NCBI GenBank assembly: GCA_017557195.1
Contig: JAFZAL010000020.1
Span: 1 to 63,497, forward strand
Reading direction: 5' to 3'
DNA length: 63,497 bases
Source of the DNA: Thermoguttaceae bacterium
Lineage (GTDB): Bacteria > Planctomycetota > Planctomycetia > Pirellulales > Thermoguttaceae
Numbering within the stretch: position 1 is the first letter of the stretch; each line of letters opens with the position of its first letter. Shown one piece after another: positions 37,533 through 46,014 of the stretch. A model generated the notes under the pieces. It was not told the origin of the DNA. It saw only the letters and a program-made list of their open reading frames with translations, and did no database searches. Position numbers and translations under genes: made by a program.

Positions 37533-38564
37533 TTACAGGTCGAAGACGTCCTTTTCTTCTTCGACGGGTGTTTCTTTGGCTTTTTGAAGTTCTTCGCCGA
37601 TAGTCCGTTTGAGCTCGTTGAGCCCCTGACCAGTTACGGAGGAGATGAGCAGAACAGGTTTTTGAGCGTACTCTTCCAGTTCTTTTTGAACGTCTTGTGC
37701 GCCGGGCAGTTCCGCTTTGGTAACGACGAGGATTTCCGGCCGCTGGCACAATTCCTCTTTGTACAGTTCCAGCTCTTTACGGATATTTTTGTAATTGTCC
37801 AGAGCCGTTGTACCGTCCATCGGGTCAGGTTCAACCAGATGGACGATAATTCCCGCCCGTTCGATGTGTCGGAGGAACTCGTGTCCCAGCCCGACGCCTT
37901 GCGACGCGCCTTCGATTAGTCCGGGAATGTCCGCCATGAAAAAGCCATGGTCATAATCAATTTGAACCCGTCCGAGGTTGGGGATTTTGGTCGTAAACGG
38001 ATAGGACGCGATTTCTGGCCGCGCGGATGACAGTCTTGAAAGCAGCGTGCTCTTTCCGGCGTTTGGCTTTCCGACCAGCCCGACGTCAGCAATAACCTTC
38101 AATTCCAGAATCAGATTTCGCTGTTCGCCTTCCGTTCCCGGGGTGCAAATTCTCGGAGCGCGATTCTGCGCCGTTTTGAATCGCACGTTCCCTTTGCCAC
38201 CGACTCCGCCTTTGGCAACGTTGACCATATCTCCTGGTTTAACAAGGTCTTGCAGAATAAAATCGTTATCAGCGTCGCGGACAACCGTTCCGACCGGTAC
38301 GGAAATAAAAAGGTCTTCCGCATTGGCGCCGGTGCAGTTGTCGCCAGCTCCGGGGCGTCCGTTTTGAGCGCGGATAAACTTTTGGTGCGACAGGCTTTCC
38401 AGCGTGTTCATTCCGTCCGTAGCGACGAGAAAAATCGAGCCGCCCCGTCCGCCGTCGCCGCCGTCAGGTCCGCCTTTTGGAACGAACTTTTCTCGTAAAA
38501 AACTGACACAGCCGTCGCCGCCGCGGCCTGCTGACACTTTTATTGAAACTTTATCTACAAACAT
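37533..38564 (-). CDS. obg: GTPase Obg/CgtA
   Basis: This gene encodes 343 residues with the Obg-fold and G domain but no C-terminal OCT domain. The glycine-rich Obg domain spans 1-157 (SAGRGGDGCVSF, GGPDGGDGGRGG, AKGGVGGKGN). The G1 loop GKPNAGKST is at 165-173, switch I in YPFTT, and G3 DIPG at 212-215. The usual NKxD G4 motif is read as TKAE (VVTKAELPGA), a variant I associate with planctomycete Obg proteins. Obg binds the large ribosomal subunit and couples assembly to growth. The last ~20 residues are acidic. It is divergent from the cysteine-rich gene; its own promoter was not identified. Confidence 0.95.
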   Translation of the reverse strand: MFVDKVSIKVSAGRGGDGCVSFLREKFVPKGGPDGGDGGRGGSIFLVATDGMNTLESLSHQKFIRAQNGRPGAGDNCTGANAEDLFISVPVGTVVRDADNDFILQDLVKPGDMVNVAKGGVGGKGNVRFKTAQNRAPRICTPGTEGEQRNLILELKVIADVGLVGKPNAGKSTLLSRLSSARPEIASYPFTTKIPNLGRVQIDYDHGFFMADIPGLIEGASQGVGLGHEFLRHIERAGIIVHLVEPDPMDGTTALDNYKNIRKELELYKEELCQRPEILVVTKAELPGAQDVQKELEEYAQKPVLLISSVTGQGLNELKRTIGEELQKAKETPVEEEKDVFDL

Positions 38565-39099
38565 GGTTTAACGCCTGATTTATAAACAAAAAACAATTGC
38601 TTGTTGTACTATTAATATCGTATTACGTTTAATTATACCCTATTGCTCGATTGTACTCGAAAAATCTTTGACGTCAATAGGGCGTATAATCGTTAAAGTT
38701 TATCTGTTTTGACTAATCGGAATAATTATTATAATCATAATGTTTGGAAATTTTGTCAGAATGGGAGTAATCCATCTTAAGTGAAGACTCGTTAAATACC
38801 GATAGTCCAATCGTAAAGGAACGTTTGTGCACGTTAATCCAGAATGTAAGCAGGCGTTTTCGATACAATGGGTATGTAGTTTTGAACAAAATGGATTTTG
38901 TCGAAACATCCAACATAGAAATTCAATCGTAAGGTTGCCAAACGCTTTTCCCACGCTCTTGGAAAAGGGGTTTTCCTTGAGACGGGGACGTTTGAACTCC
39001 ATCCTTCATTCGTATTCGTTGGCATTATTCCTCGATGAATTTCAAACTCGAATTGTCCAATTCCGCAATTCGTTTAAATTTCTACAAGGAGATTTTTCA
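38565..39099 (+). other. Long leader of the cysteine-rich protein gene
   Basis: No convincing gene lies in this 535-bp stretch. The cysteine-rich reading frame stays open for 91 codons upstream of its ATG, but that part has no signal peptide and ordinary composition. A TATAAT at 38685-38690 is preceded by TTGACG only 11 bp away, too close for a standard promoter, so the start point is uncertain and a long structured leader is possible. Confidence 0.4.
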
Positions 39100-40437
39100 A
39101 TGAAGAAATCATTTTTGTTTATTTTAGCCTTAGCGATAGTCTCGATCGGCGTCAGTTACGCCGCGGATTGTGACGTTGCCGCGCCTTCTTGCGCTCCCGC
39201 GCCGACTTGTGGATGTGCGAAATGCGGAAACGTTTTTTCTGGCATGTTTGAATGCTGCAATAACCGTTGCGCTCAACAGCCCGCCTGCTCAAATTGTGGA
39301 AGCCCCGCTAACGCTTGCTGCTGCAATAAGGTAGGCTGCAATCCTTGCAGACCTTGCTTTGCTCCGTTGTTCCAGCCCCGTTGCACGTATGAAAAACCTG
39401 CATGCAAAAGCGACTGGTATCCTGGAAAGAATCTCGGCATCCTGGGATGCCTGTTTGGTTCGCCTTGCTGCGATCCCTGCGCTCCGAAATGCGGATGCGG
39501 CGCTCCGACTTGCAACTCCTGCAATCCTTGCGCTCCGAAATGCGGTCCGGTTTGTAATCCTTGCGCCCCGAAATGCGCTCCTGCAGCTCCGGCTTGCGGC
39601 TGCGGCGCCCCGGCGTGCAACTCCTGCAATCCTTGCGATCCCTGCACCGTTGGAAATCGCTGCGGAAAATTGAGCTGCGGTTTCTGCGGCGCGAAAGCTG
39701 CATGCGCTCCTTCCTCTTGCGCTCCCGCCGCTGCTCCGACTCCTGCGGAACCTGGCGCTGCTCCGGAAGCCGCTCCTGCCGCTCCGGCTGAACCGGCTCC
39801 TGCTGCCGCTTGCGCCCCGGCAACTTGCGCTCCGGCGACTTGCGCTCCCGCGACTTGCGCCCCGGCGACTTGCGCTCCGTCTTGCAACCCCTGCGCTCCG
39901 ATAGCTCGCTGCGAAGTTGACTGCGGTATTGTTGAAAATTGGTATCCTGGAAAAGGCATTATTAATTTCCTCAGAGTTTTAACGGCTGCCAACTGCCTGA
40001 ATAACTCTTGCGGCTGCGGCGCCCCGAAATGCAATACCTGCAATCCCTGTGCTCCGAAATGCGCTCCTGTAGCCAGCTGCGAACCGCGTAAAGCCTGCTG
40101 CGAATTCCGTCCTTTCGGCGGTTTGTTTGCTGACCTGTTCGGTTGCAATTGCTGTGATCCCTGCGCTCCGAAATGCGCTCCGGCGTGCAATCCCTGCGCT
40201 CCGAAATGCGCTCCGGTTTGCAATCCCTGCGCTCCGAAATGCGCCCCGGCCAGCCCCTGCGCCGCCGCTTCTCCGGCTTGCGCTGCTGCGACGGTAGCTT
40301 GCCAACCGGCTTCTGACGCTGCGCCTACGCCAGCTCCGAATACGATTCTTCCCGAACCGAATGATTCCGTTAACTCGAAATCAATCCTGTCGCCGTCTGA
40401 AATGAGCACGGCTTCGTTAGGAAGCATTACAGAATGA
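39100..40437 (+). CDS. Secreted cysteine-rich repeat protein (CNPCAPKC repeats)
   Basis: This gene encodes 445 residues. The start is fixed by AAGGAG 10 nt upstream and a signal peptide, MKKSFLFILALAIVSIGVSYA. The mature chain is extremely rich in Cys, Pro and Ala. The motif C(N/D)PCAPKC(A/G) recurs at least eight times, and a run of ATCAP units sits mid-protein. Four modules begin with an aromatic-glycine segment between cysteines (for example DWYPGKNLGILGCLFG and NWYPGKGIINFLRVL). The tail is acidic and Cys-free. I know no family for it. Disulfide-linked coat or wall protein, or metal binding, are the likely roles; cysteine-rich wall proteins have been reported in planctomycetes. It has its own terminator. 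Confidence 0.8.
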   Translation: MKKSFLFILALAIVSIGVSYAADCDVAAPSCAPAPTCGCAKCGNVFSGMFECCNNRCAQQPACSNCGSPANACCCNKVGCNPCRPCFAPLFQPRCTYEKPACKSDWYPGKNLGILGCLFGSPCCDPCAPKCGCGAPTCNSCNPCAPKCGPVCNPCAPKCAPAAPACGCGAPACNSCNPCDPCTVGNRCGKLSCGFCGAKAACAPSSCAPAAAPTPAEPGAAPEAAPAAPAEPAPAAACAPATCAPATCAPATCAPATCAPSCNPCAPIARCEVDCGIVENWYPGKGIINFLRVLTAANCLNNSCGCGAPKCNTCNPCAPKCAPVASCEPRKACCEFRPFGGLFADLFGCNCCDPCAPKCAPACNPCAPKCAPVCNPCAPKCAPASPCAAASPACAAATVACQPASDAAPTPAPNTILPEPNDSVNSKSILSPSEMSTASLGSITE

Positions 40438-40458
40438 GTTATAAGTAACTGACAATTG

Positions 40459-40484
40459 AACGGCGCTTACGGCGCCGTTTTTTT
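40459..40484 (+). terminator. Intrinsic terminator
   Basis: AACGGCGC / GCGCCGTT with a 5-nt loop is followed by TTTTT, ~20 nt after the cysteine-rich gene. Confidence 0.9.
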
Positions 40485-40612
40485 ATAGGCTTATTTTTTA
40501 GAAAGCAGACGCTTCCTGAATGCAGTTCGCATACTCTCCCAATTTACCAGCTTTTGAAAAGAGAAATTTTATCTGTTTTTCCAGAAATTTCAAAAAAAAC
40601 TTGTTCAGGGTC

Positions 40613-40641
40613 TTGCAAAATGAATTTCAATCGAGTAAAAT
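40613..40641 (+). promoter_or_regulatory. Promoter of the sugar isomerase gene
   Basis: TTGCAA (40613-40618) and TAAAAT (40636-40641) are 17 bp apart, ~65 nt before a start with AAGGAGA. Confidence 0.65.
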
Positions 40642-40711
40642 AACGGTAACTATTCAAAATTGTCATTTACAACTCGTGTAATTATTCACTTTAATTTAAG
40701 GAGAAGCGTTT

Positions 40712-41719
40712 ATGGCTCGACCCGTTACAATGTTTACCGGTCAGTGGGCGGATATTCCGTGCGAAGAACTGGCTCAGAAATTTCAGGAATTTGGCTTTGA
40801 CGGCATGGAACTGTGCTGCTGGGGCGATCACTTTGACGTTCACAAGGCGTTGGAAGATCCCAACTACTGCGACGAAAAGCACGCTCAGCTGGAACGTTAC
40901 GGTCAGAAATGCTACGCAATCAGCAACCACCTTCGCGGTCAGTGCGTTCTGGACAAAATCGACGAACGCCACAAGGGCTTCCTGCCGGCAGAGGTTTGGG
41001 GCGACGGCGATCCGGACGGAGTCAACCAGCGCGCCGCTGAAGAAATGAAGCGCACCGCTCGCGCCGCTCAGAAGTTTGGCGTCAAGGTTGTCAACGGATT
41101 TACCGGTTCGAGCATTTGGCAGTGGATTTACTCCTTCCCGCCGGTAACTCCGCAGCAGATTCAGGAAGGCTACGATCTGTTTGCCGAACGCTGGAATCCG
41201 ATTCTGGACGTCTTTGGCGAATGCGGCGTCAAGTTCGCTCTGGAAGTTCACCCGACGGAAATCGCGTTTGACATTTACTCTGCCAAACGCGCTCTGGAAG
41301 CGGTTAACTACCGCCCGGAATTCGGCTTCAACTTTGACCCCAGCCACCTGATTTGGCAAGGAATCGACCCCGTCGAATTCATTCGCGAATTCCCGGATCG
41401 TATTTTCCACTGCCACATCAAAGACGCTATCGTCAACCTCAACGGCAAGACGGGCATTCTCGGTTCTCATCTGGAATTCGGCGATCCTCGCCGCGGTTGG
41501 GAATTCCGCTCGGTTGGCCGCGGCGGCGTCAACTTCGAGGAAATCATTCGCGCTCTGAACGCCATCCATTACGATGGCCCGCTGTCCGTCGAATGGGAAG
41601 ATTCCGGCATGCAGCGCGATCAAGGCGCTCTGGAATCCCTCCAGTACATTCGCGACAATCTGCAGTTCAGCCCGTCTGACATCGCGTTCGACTCCGCGTT
41701 CGACAAGCAGGACGTCTGA
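40712..41719 (+). CDS. Xylose-isomerase-like TIM-barrel sugar isomerase/epimerase
   Basis: This gene encodes 335 residues, cytoplasmic. The AP-endonuclease-2/xylose-isomerase-like barrel is shown by [12 protein letters not shown] near the N-terminus, [13 protein letters not shown] (metal-binding Glu), [22 protein letters not shown] and [10 protein letters not shown] (last metal Glu). Such enzymes interconvert ketoses, inosose or related sugars with a divalent metal. The substrate is unknown. It has a strong ribosome-binding site (AAGGAGA), its own promoter and terminator and visibly biased codon use, so it is probably highly expressed. It could process pentoses released by the glycosidases, which is only an inference. 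Confidence 0.85.
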   Translation: MARPVTMFTGQWADIPCEELAQKFQEFGFDGMELCCWGDHFDVHKALEDPNYCDEKHAQLERYGQKCYAISNHLRGQCVLDKIDERHKGFLPAEVWGDGDPDGVNQRAAEEMKRTARAAQKFGVKVVNGFTGSSIWQWIYSFPPVTPQQIQEGYDLFAERWNPILDVFGECGVKFALEVHPTEIAFDIYSAKRALEAVNYRPEFGFNFDPSHLIWQGIDPVEFIREFPDRIFHCHIKDAIVNLNGKTGILGSHLEFGDPRRGWEFRSVGRGGVNFEEIIRALNAIHYDGPLSVEWEDSGMQRDQGALESLQYIRDNLQFSPSDIAFDSAFDKQDV

Positions 41720-41766
41720 TACTAATTCCATGAATTGGGATCCTTGTTTGTTCCCGTAAAGATACA

Positions 41767-41807
41767 AAAACGCTCTGGCTGTGTTTTGCAGTCAGAGCGT
41801 TTTTTTA
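41767..41807. terminator. Bidirectional intrinsic terminator
   Basis: AACGCTCTGGCTG / CAGTCAGAGCGTT (one G-T pair) with a 7-nt loop is followed by TTTTT on plus and TTTTTG on minus, serving the isomerase and the convergent membrane-protein gene. Confidence 0.88.
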
Positions 41808-41829
41808 ATGATAGCTCAATAATTCTTGT

Positions 41830-42585
41830 TTAATGATTTCCAAACGATCCCGATCCGTTGGCAGCGCTGGTCGAGCTGGTTGAGGACGAAGTTGTCGTCG
41901 TTGTCGCAGCAGGACGGGGCGTTGTTGTTTCAGTTTCAATGCGTGACATCTCTGCCGCGTTGCGATTCTTCAGGCTGGCGTCATACGCGCTTTGAGCGGA
42001 AAGCAGCGTCAGGAAGAACGCGATTGAGCCGATGCACAGGTCAATTCCGAACAGGAAGCCGGAAACCCACGGGACGTCAAAGGCGGAAATCCAGGCGATG
42101 ACGATTCCCAAACCGGCGGAAATGATGCCGCTGATGAACATGAACGTGTACGAAAAAGCCGAATACCGCGGGAACGAGAACAGTTTCGTCACACCTTCAA
42201 ACAGGAAGTACAATCCCAAAATGAGGGAGAATACAAACAGCCCGATGTTGGGGGTGAAGTACATCAAAATTCCCGACGCGATGCCCAGTCCGCCGACGCA
42301 GACGAGCATGACGCGATTCAAAGCCGGCGGCCATTCAAAGGACATTAAAATGAACGTCGCGCCTGCAATAATCATCAGCGTGCCGATGTACATCGGGGCG
42401 ACGGCTCCGAAAAACGCCGGAGAAATGATTCCCAATACGCCCAGCGCCAGAAGGACGATTATAGTCATCAGAGACAGCGGCGTAACGTGTGGATGTTCCA
42501 ACCCAGCCAGCCGATTTTCAATCCACTCTTCGGCGCGGCGGTCAGCTTTTTCCATGATGTTGTAAACTGTGTTGTTGGTTGTCAT
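41830..42585 (-). CDS. HdeD-like (DUF308) six-helix membrane protein
   Basis: This gene encodes 251 residues from the ATG at 42585, chosen because AAGGAAGG lies ~8 nt upstream; the frame extends 37 codons further. A charged N-terminus (~1-38) is followed by six hydrophobic helices in three hairpins, such as LSLMTIIVLLALGVLGIISP and SGFLFGIDLCIGSIAFFLTL, with the Gly-rich turns of the HdeD/DUF308 family. The last ~45 residues are a Thr/Ser tail. HdeD proteins are tied to acid resistance in enterobacteria, but most DUF308 proteins have no known role. It is divergent from the GH141-like gene. Confidence 0.7.
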   Translation of the reverse strand: MTTNNTVYNIMEKADRRAEEWIENRLAGLEHPHVTPLSLMTIIVLLALGVLGIISPAFFGAVAPMYIGTLMIIAGATFILMSFEWPPALNRVMLVCVGGLGIASGILMYFTPNIGLFVFSLILGLYFLFEGVTKLFSFPRYSAFSYTFMFISGIISAGLGIVIAWISAFDVPWVSGFLFGIDLCIGSIAFFLTLLSAQSAYDASLKNRNAAEMSRIETETTTPRPAATTTTTSSSTSSTSAANGSGSFGNH

Positions 42586-42735
42586 AACAAACCCTTCCTT
42601 AAAAATTAGAAAAATGATATAAGGCCGACAGGCTCTCGCCGCCTGGTTCGCCGGACTGTTATAATCCGACCGCCTTGTGAATTCTGCAATAATCATAGAA
42701 ATGGAGTCAAGGACTGAAATAAGAAAAATCCGAAT

Positions 42736-42846
42736 TTTTTAAAATCGCAAGCGGACATCGTGTCATAGCCCGAGTATCGGGCGTCGTTGACACATGTCTG
42801 CTTGCTTCTGCGTATTCTGCGAGGAGTCTGCGATCTCTGCGTTCTT
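42736..42846. repeat. Half copy of a composite inverted-repeat element
   Basis: This ~110-bp segment matches 51247-51355 closely. It contains the nested hairpin GCCCGA/TCGGGC inside GACATCGTGTCA/TGACACATGTC and ends in the CTGCG-rich arm (CTGCGAGGAGTCTGCG). It lies between divergent genes, as does the other copy. The rest of the 42586-42965 spacer shows a short hairpin GAGCG/CGCTC at 42860-42873 and the promoter below. Confidence 0.85.
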
Positions 42847-42879
42847 TTTATTTATTTGCGAGCGTCCGCGCTCCCCGTC

Positions 42880-42908
42880 TTGACTTTGTCTTTGCGCTCT
42901 GATATTCT
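42880..42908 (+). promoter_or_regulatory. Promoter of the GH141-like gene
   Basis: TTGACT (42880-42885) and TATTCT (42903-42908) are 17 bp apart, ~55 nt before the ATG. It begins ~35 bp after the repeat half copy. Confidence 0.65.
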
Positions 42909-42965
42909 AAATGTATAAACGTTGATTTTTTATCCCCCCCATTAAAATAACAGGACATTCCCGCC

Positions 42966-45893
42966 ATGAAAAGAATCGCGATCTTTGCTTTGAGTTTGTT
43001 GTTGAGCCTGACGTCTGTGCTGGCGCAGGAGCAGACGATTGAAGTCAACCGAATTTTGGGAGACGATTTTGTAACAGGACAAACGCCGGACGTTTCCAGC
43101 GGCGCGTTTACGTTTGCCATGCGGGTTAAACTGCTTGGTCAGGCGGAATCGAAAGGCAACGGCGACGGGCTGGGAATGCTCTTTTCTGTCGCCAGCGGCT
43201 ATTTCGACGGCATTCGCGCCCATTACAGCTGGATTAGTCAGCAGGTTACGTTCCAGATTGGAAAACAGCCGTCTGCAACCAGTCTTCGTTCTAACAGGAC
43301 GATTTTGCCGGGCGTGTTTCACGACGTCGTTTGTACGTACGATGGCAAGACGATGAGAATCTGGCTGGACGGCGCGCTCGCCGGCGAGTTGGAATACGGA
43401 GGGGAGTTGAATACCAAATCCGCGCCGATTAAAGTCGGAAACAGCGGGTACGGCGTTGGGGCGAATCGCATGTACGTCGATTGTCTGAAATTCTATCCGT
43501 ACGCGCTGACGGAAAAGGAAATCTTCAAACGGTTTGAAGAGCAGTTTTCCCCAGAGGAAAAAATGATTCTTGAACGGCTATCTAAATACTCGTTCATTGA
43601 AGGCGCGAATAACGTTTCTGCGCCTAAAGAGGTTTTGGAATCGTTGATGACTATTCCCAATCTTCCATCGGAAATGCGGTTTAGAATTAGAAACTATTAT
43701 CTGTTCAGGTACGGAAAGAATTGGACTCAATATGTGGAATTTGCCAAAGAGGAAGCCCAACGGTTTTTGGCGGAGAACGTCGAGATTAAGAATTTCCCTC
43801 AGGATTCTCAAAAAGTTTCACTGTTGTGGGAAATCGCTCGTGTACTGGAAAAAACGTATCAGGAAGAACTGCTCAATCAGCTTCGAGAAAAGTATCCGGA
43901 AGAGTTTTCTCGACGAAAAGCGGTTTACGATTTGATAGTTAGCGCGAATCGCGTTCGTAAATTGGAAACGTTCGCTCTGAATTGGTTGCAAAACGTTGAG
44001 AGTCAGCATGTCGATTTTACAATTTATGTTTCGCCCAACGGTTCAGACGACGCTGACGGTTCGCTGTCCGCGCCCGTTCAATCTTTGGAAAAGGCGATTC
44101 AGTTAACAACTGCCTGGCAAAAAGATAATCCCGATAAAACTGCCGCAATCGCGTTGACGTCGGGAACGTATTACGTTGAAAAGACAATCAAGCTCAACGA
44201 TGTGAAAAATCTGTTTATCGTTGCGGCGCCTGACGCCAAAGCGCTTTTGACTGGCGGAAAAACTCTGTTGCATTTTGCTCCTGTTACAGACAGCGACGTT
44301 CTCCAGCGTCTGCCGGAGTCCGTTCGCGGCAAGGTTTTGGAATGCGATCTCAAAGCGGCGGGCGTTACAGATTTCGGTCAGCTTCGACCTCGCGGCTACG
44401 GCGTCGGCGATACGGTCAACCCGGTTCCCAGTCTGTACGTCAACGGGGAAGCGCAGACGTTGGCGCGATACCCCAACGTCGGGGAAGAACCGCTGAAATT
44501 CGGCGCGGTTGAAGGGAATTCGTTTGGATATGACTTCGACCGCCCGGAAAAATGGCGGCTGTCGGACAACCCGGACGAGAACGACGTCTGGGCGAACGGT
44601 CTGTTTACCTGGGAATGGGCGTCGCATATTAAAAAAGTCCAAATCGACAGAGAGAAGAAGACGATGTCTGTCAACGACGTGAATCTGACTGGACGATTCC
44701 ATTACTATCTAATCAACATTTTGGAAGAGCTGGACAGTCCGGGAGAATACTACGTTGACCGTCAGCGGGGAATGCTGTATTATCTTCCCGCCGCCGACCA
44801 GCTTGACGCCGCAGGGCGCTTTGCGGCGACTGTAGAATTTCCCGTTCTAAATGAACGACTGTTTCATCTGACGAACTGCGAGAACGTCGTATTGAAAAAT
44901 CTGACTTTAAAGAACAGTCGGGAATCGGGCGTTTTGATGGAAAATTGCTTACACTGCTATGTAACAAATTCTACGATAGAACAACTCGGCGGGAACGCGG
45001 CGATTCTTCGCGGCGGTATGCTGTGCGGGGTTCTGAATTGTCGTATTCGTGAAATGGGAGCGTCCGGTGTGCGTCTTTCCGGCGGCGACCGCTCGACGCT
45101 TGCGCCGGCTTGTCATATTGTTCACAACTGCGAAATCAGCGACTTCTCCCGCATCGACCGCGCTTACGCCCCCGCCGTGCATACGTCGGGCTGCGGGTTT
45201 GTTATAACCAACAATCTGGTTTACGATTCCCCTCATCATGCGTTCAGAACGGACGGCAACGACATTTACGTCGCCCGGAACGAGGTTCATTCGGTCGTTT
45301 ACGAGTTCAGCGATCAGGCGGGAATTGACGTCTACGGCAACCCGACGTATCGCGGCCTTGTCATTGAAAAGAACTTCTGGCACGACATCAAGGGTTTGGA
45401 CGCCCGGTGCGGTCAGGCGGGAATTCGCCTGGATGACGCCATTTCCGGCGTTGTTATGATTGGCAACGTCTTTTATCGTTCTTCCGGCGGCATGTTCGGC
45501 GGAATCCAGATTCACGGCGGACACGACAACGTCTGCTATCAAAACGTCTTTGTCGATTGCAATATCGCGTTCAGCTTCAGCCCGTGGTACAATTCGCGTT
45601 ATTCAGAGTTCATAGAAAAAACGTCACAATACGTTCAAAACCCGCTGTATCAGAAAAAATATCCGACGATGGATCGAATTGGTCAGACGCCAAATCGAAA
45701 CTATATTCTCGAAAACTTCGCGATTAACTGCAAGACGTTCCAGAAAAACGGCAACTGGAACGTTTACCGCGGCAACTCCTTTTCGACGCCGAACATATCC
45801 GCCCCAGCCGGAACGCCGTTTGACCGCCGCGAATGGATTAAAACTGTCCCCGACGTCCCGAGTTTGAGGGACGTTGGAATAATGAGGCAGTAG
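42966..45893 (+). CDS. Secreted LamG plus right-handed beta-helix enzyme, GH141-like
   Basis: This gene encodes 975 residues. The signal peptide is MKRIAIFALSLLLSLTSVLA. Residues ~30-190 form a LamG sandwich (GAFTFAMRVKLLG, VCTYDGKTMRIWLDG). A helical linker runs to ~345. The parallel beta-helix starts with FTIYVSPNGSDDADGSLSAP, then TSGTYYVEKTIKL and SLYVNGEAQTLARYP, and continues with the coils NCENVVLKNLTLKNS, HNCEISDFSRIDRAY and GIDVYGNPTY. This layout matches GH141-like fucosidase/xylanase enzymes and other poly-sugar lyases. Activity cannot be fixed from sequence. The last two residues and the TAG stop are provided by the heptamer array that follows. The ribosome-binding site is weak. 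Confidence 0.72.
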   Translation: MKRIAIFALSLLLSLTSVLAQEQTIEVNRILGDDFVTGQTPDVSSGAFTFAMRVKLLGQAESKGNGDGLGMLFSVASGYFDGIRAHYSWISQQVTFQIGKQPSATSLRSNRTILPGVFHDVVCTYDGKTMRIWLDGALAGELEYGGELNTKSAPIKVGNSGYGVGANRMYVDCLKFYPYALTEKEIFKRFEEQFSPEEKMILERLSKYSFIEGANNVSAPKEVLESLMTIPNLPSEMRFRIRNYYLFRYGKNWTQYVEFAKEEAQRFLAENVEIKNFPQDSQKVSLLWEIARVLEKTYQEELLNQLREKYPEEFSRRKAVYDLIVSANRVRKLETFALNWLQNVESQHVDFTIYVSPNGSDDADGSLSAPVQSLEKAIQLTTAWQKDNPDKTAAIALTSGTYYVEKTIKLNDVKNLFIVAAPDAKALLTGGKTLLHFAPVTDSDVLQRLPESVRGKVLECDLKAAGVTDFGQLRPRGYGVGDTVNPVPSLYVNGEAQTLARYPNVGEEPLKFGAVEGNSFGYDFDRPEKWRLSDNPDENDVWANGLFTWEWASHIKKVQIDREKKTMSVNDVNLTGRFHYYLINILEELDSPGEYYVDRQRGMLYYLPAADQLDAAGRFAATVEFPVLNERLFHLTNCENVVLKNLTLKNSRESGVLMENCLHCYVTNSTIEQLGGNAAILRGGMLCGVLNCRIREMGASGVRLSGGDRSTLAPACHIVHNCEISDFSRIDRAYAPAVHTSGCGFVITNNLVYDSPHHAFRTDGNDIYVARNEVHSVVYEFSDQAGIDVYGNPTYRGLVIEKNFWHDIKGLDARCGQAGIRLDDAISGVVMIGNVFYRSSGGMFGGIQIHGGHDNVCYQNVFVDCNIAFSFSPWYNSRYSEFIEKTSQYVQNPLYQKKYPTMDRIGQTPNRNYILENFAINCKTFQKNGNWNVYRGNSFSTPNISAPAGTPFDRREWIKTVPDVPSLRDVGIMRQ

Positions 45894-46014
45894 GCAGTAG
45901 GGAACAGTGGTAAGTTTTAAGTGGTAAGTGGTAAGGACGCAAGCGTTACTCGTACTTTTCACTAACCACTAACCACTAACCACTTACCACTAACCACTTA
46001 CCACTAACCACTTC
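45882..46014. repeat. Mixed heptamer repeat element (GGCAGTA and TAAGTGG types)
   Basis: AGGCAGTAGGCAGTAGG opens the element inside the last codons of the GH141-like gene, then TAAGTGG units (45908-45934), a loop with GGACGCAAGCG, and a long complementary arm of CTAACCACT/TTACCACT units (45959-46012). It fills the spacer to the convergent YhaM-like gene and touches that gene's stop codon too. The loop is the reverse complement of the one at 16630-16640. Confidence 0.9.

Noticed and set aside
38827-39099. 91-codon N-terminal extension of the cysteine-rich protein
   Set aside because: The internal ATG at 39100 has a strong ribosome-binding site and begins a signal peptide; the extension would bury it.
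39273-40427. 384-codon minus-strand frame opposite the cysteine-rich gene
   Set aside because: It is the complement of low-complexity repeats (AQGLQ-type). The plus strand has a signal peptide, ribosome-binding site and terminator.
40691-41767. 358-codon minus-strand frame opposite the sugar isomerase
   Set aside because: Shadow caused by strong codon bias of the real gene; no start signal.
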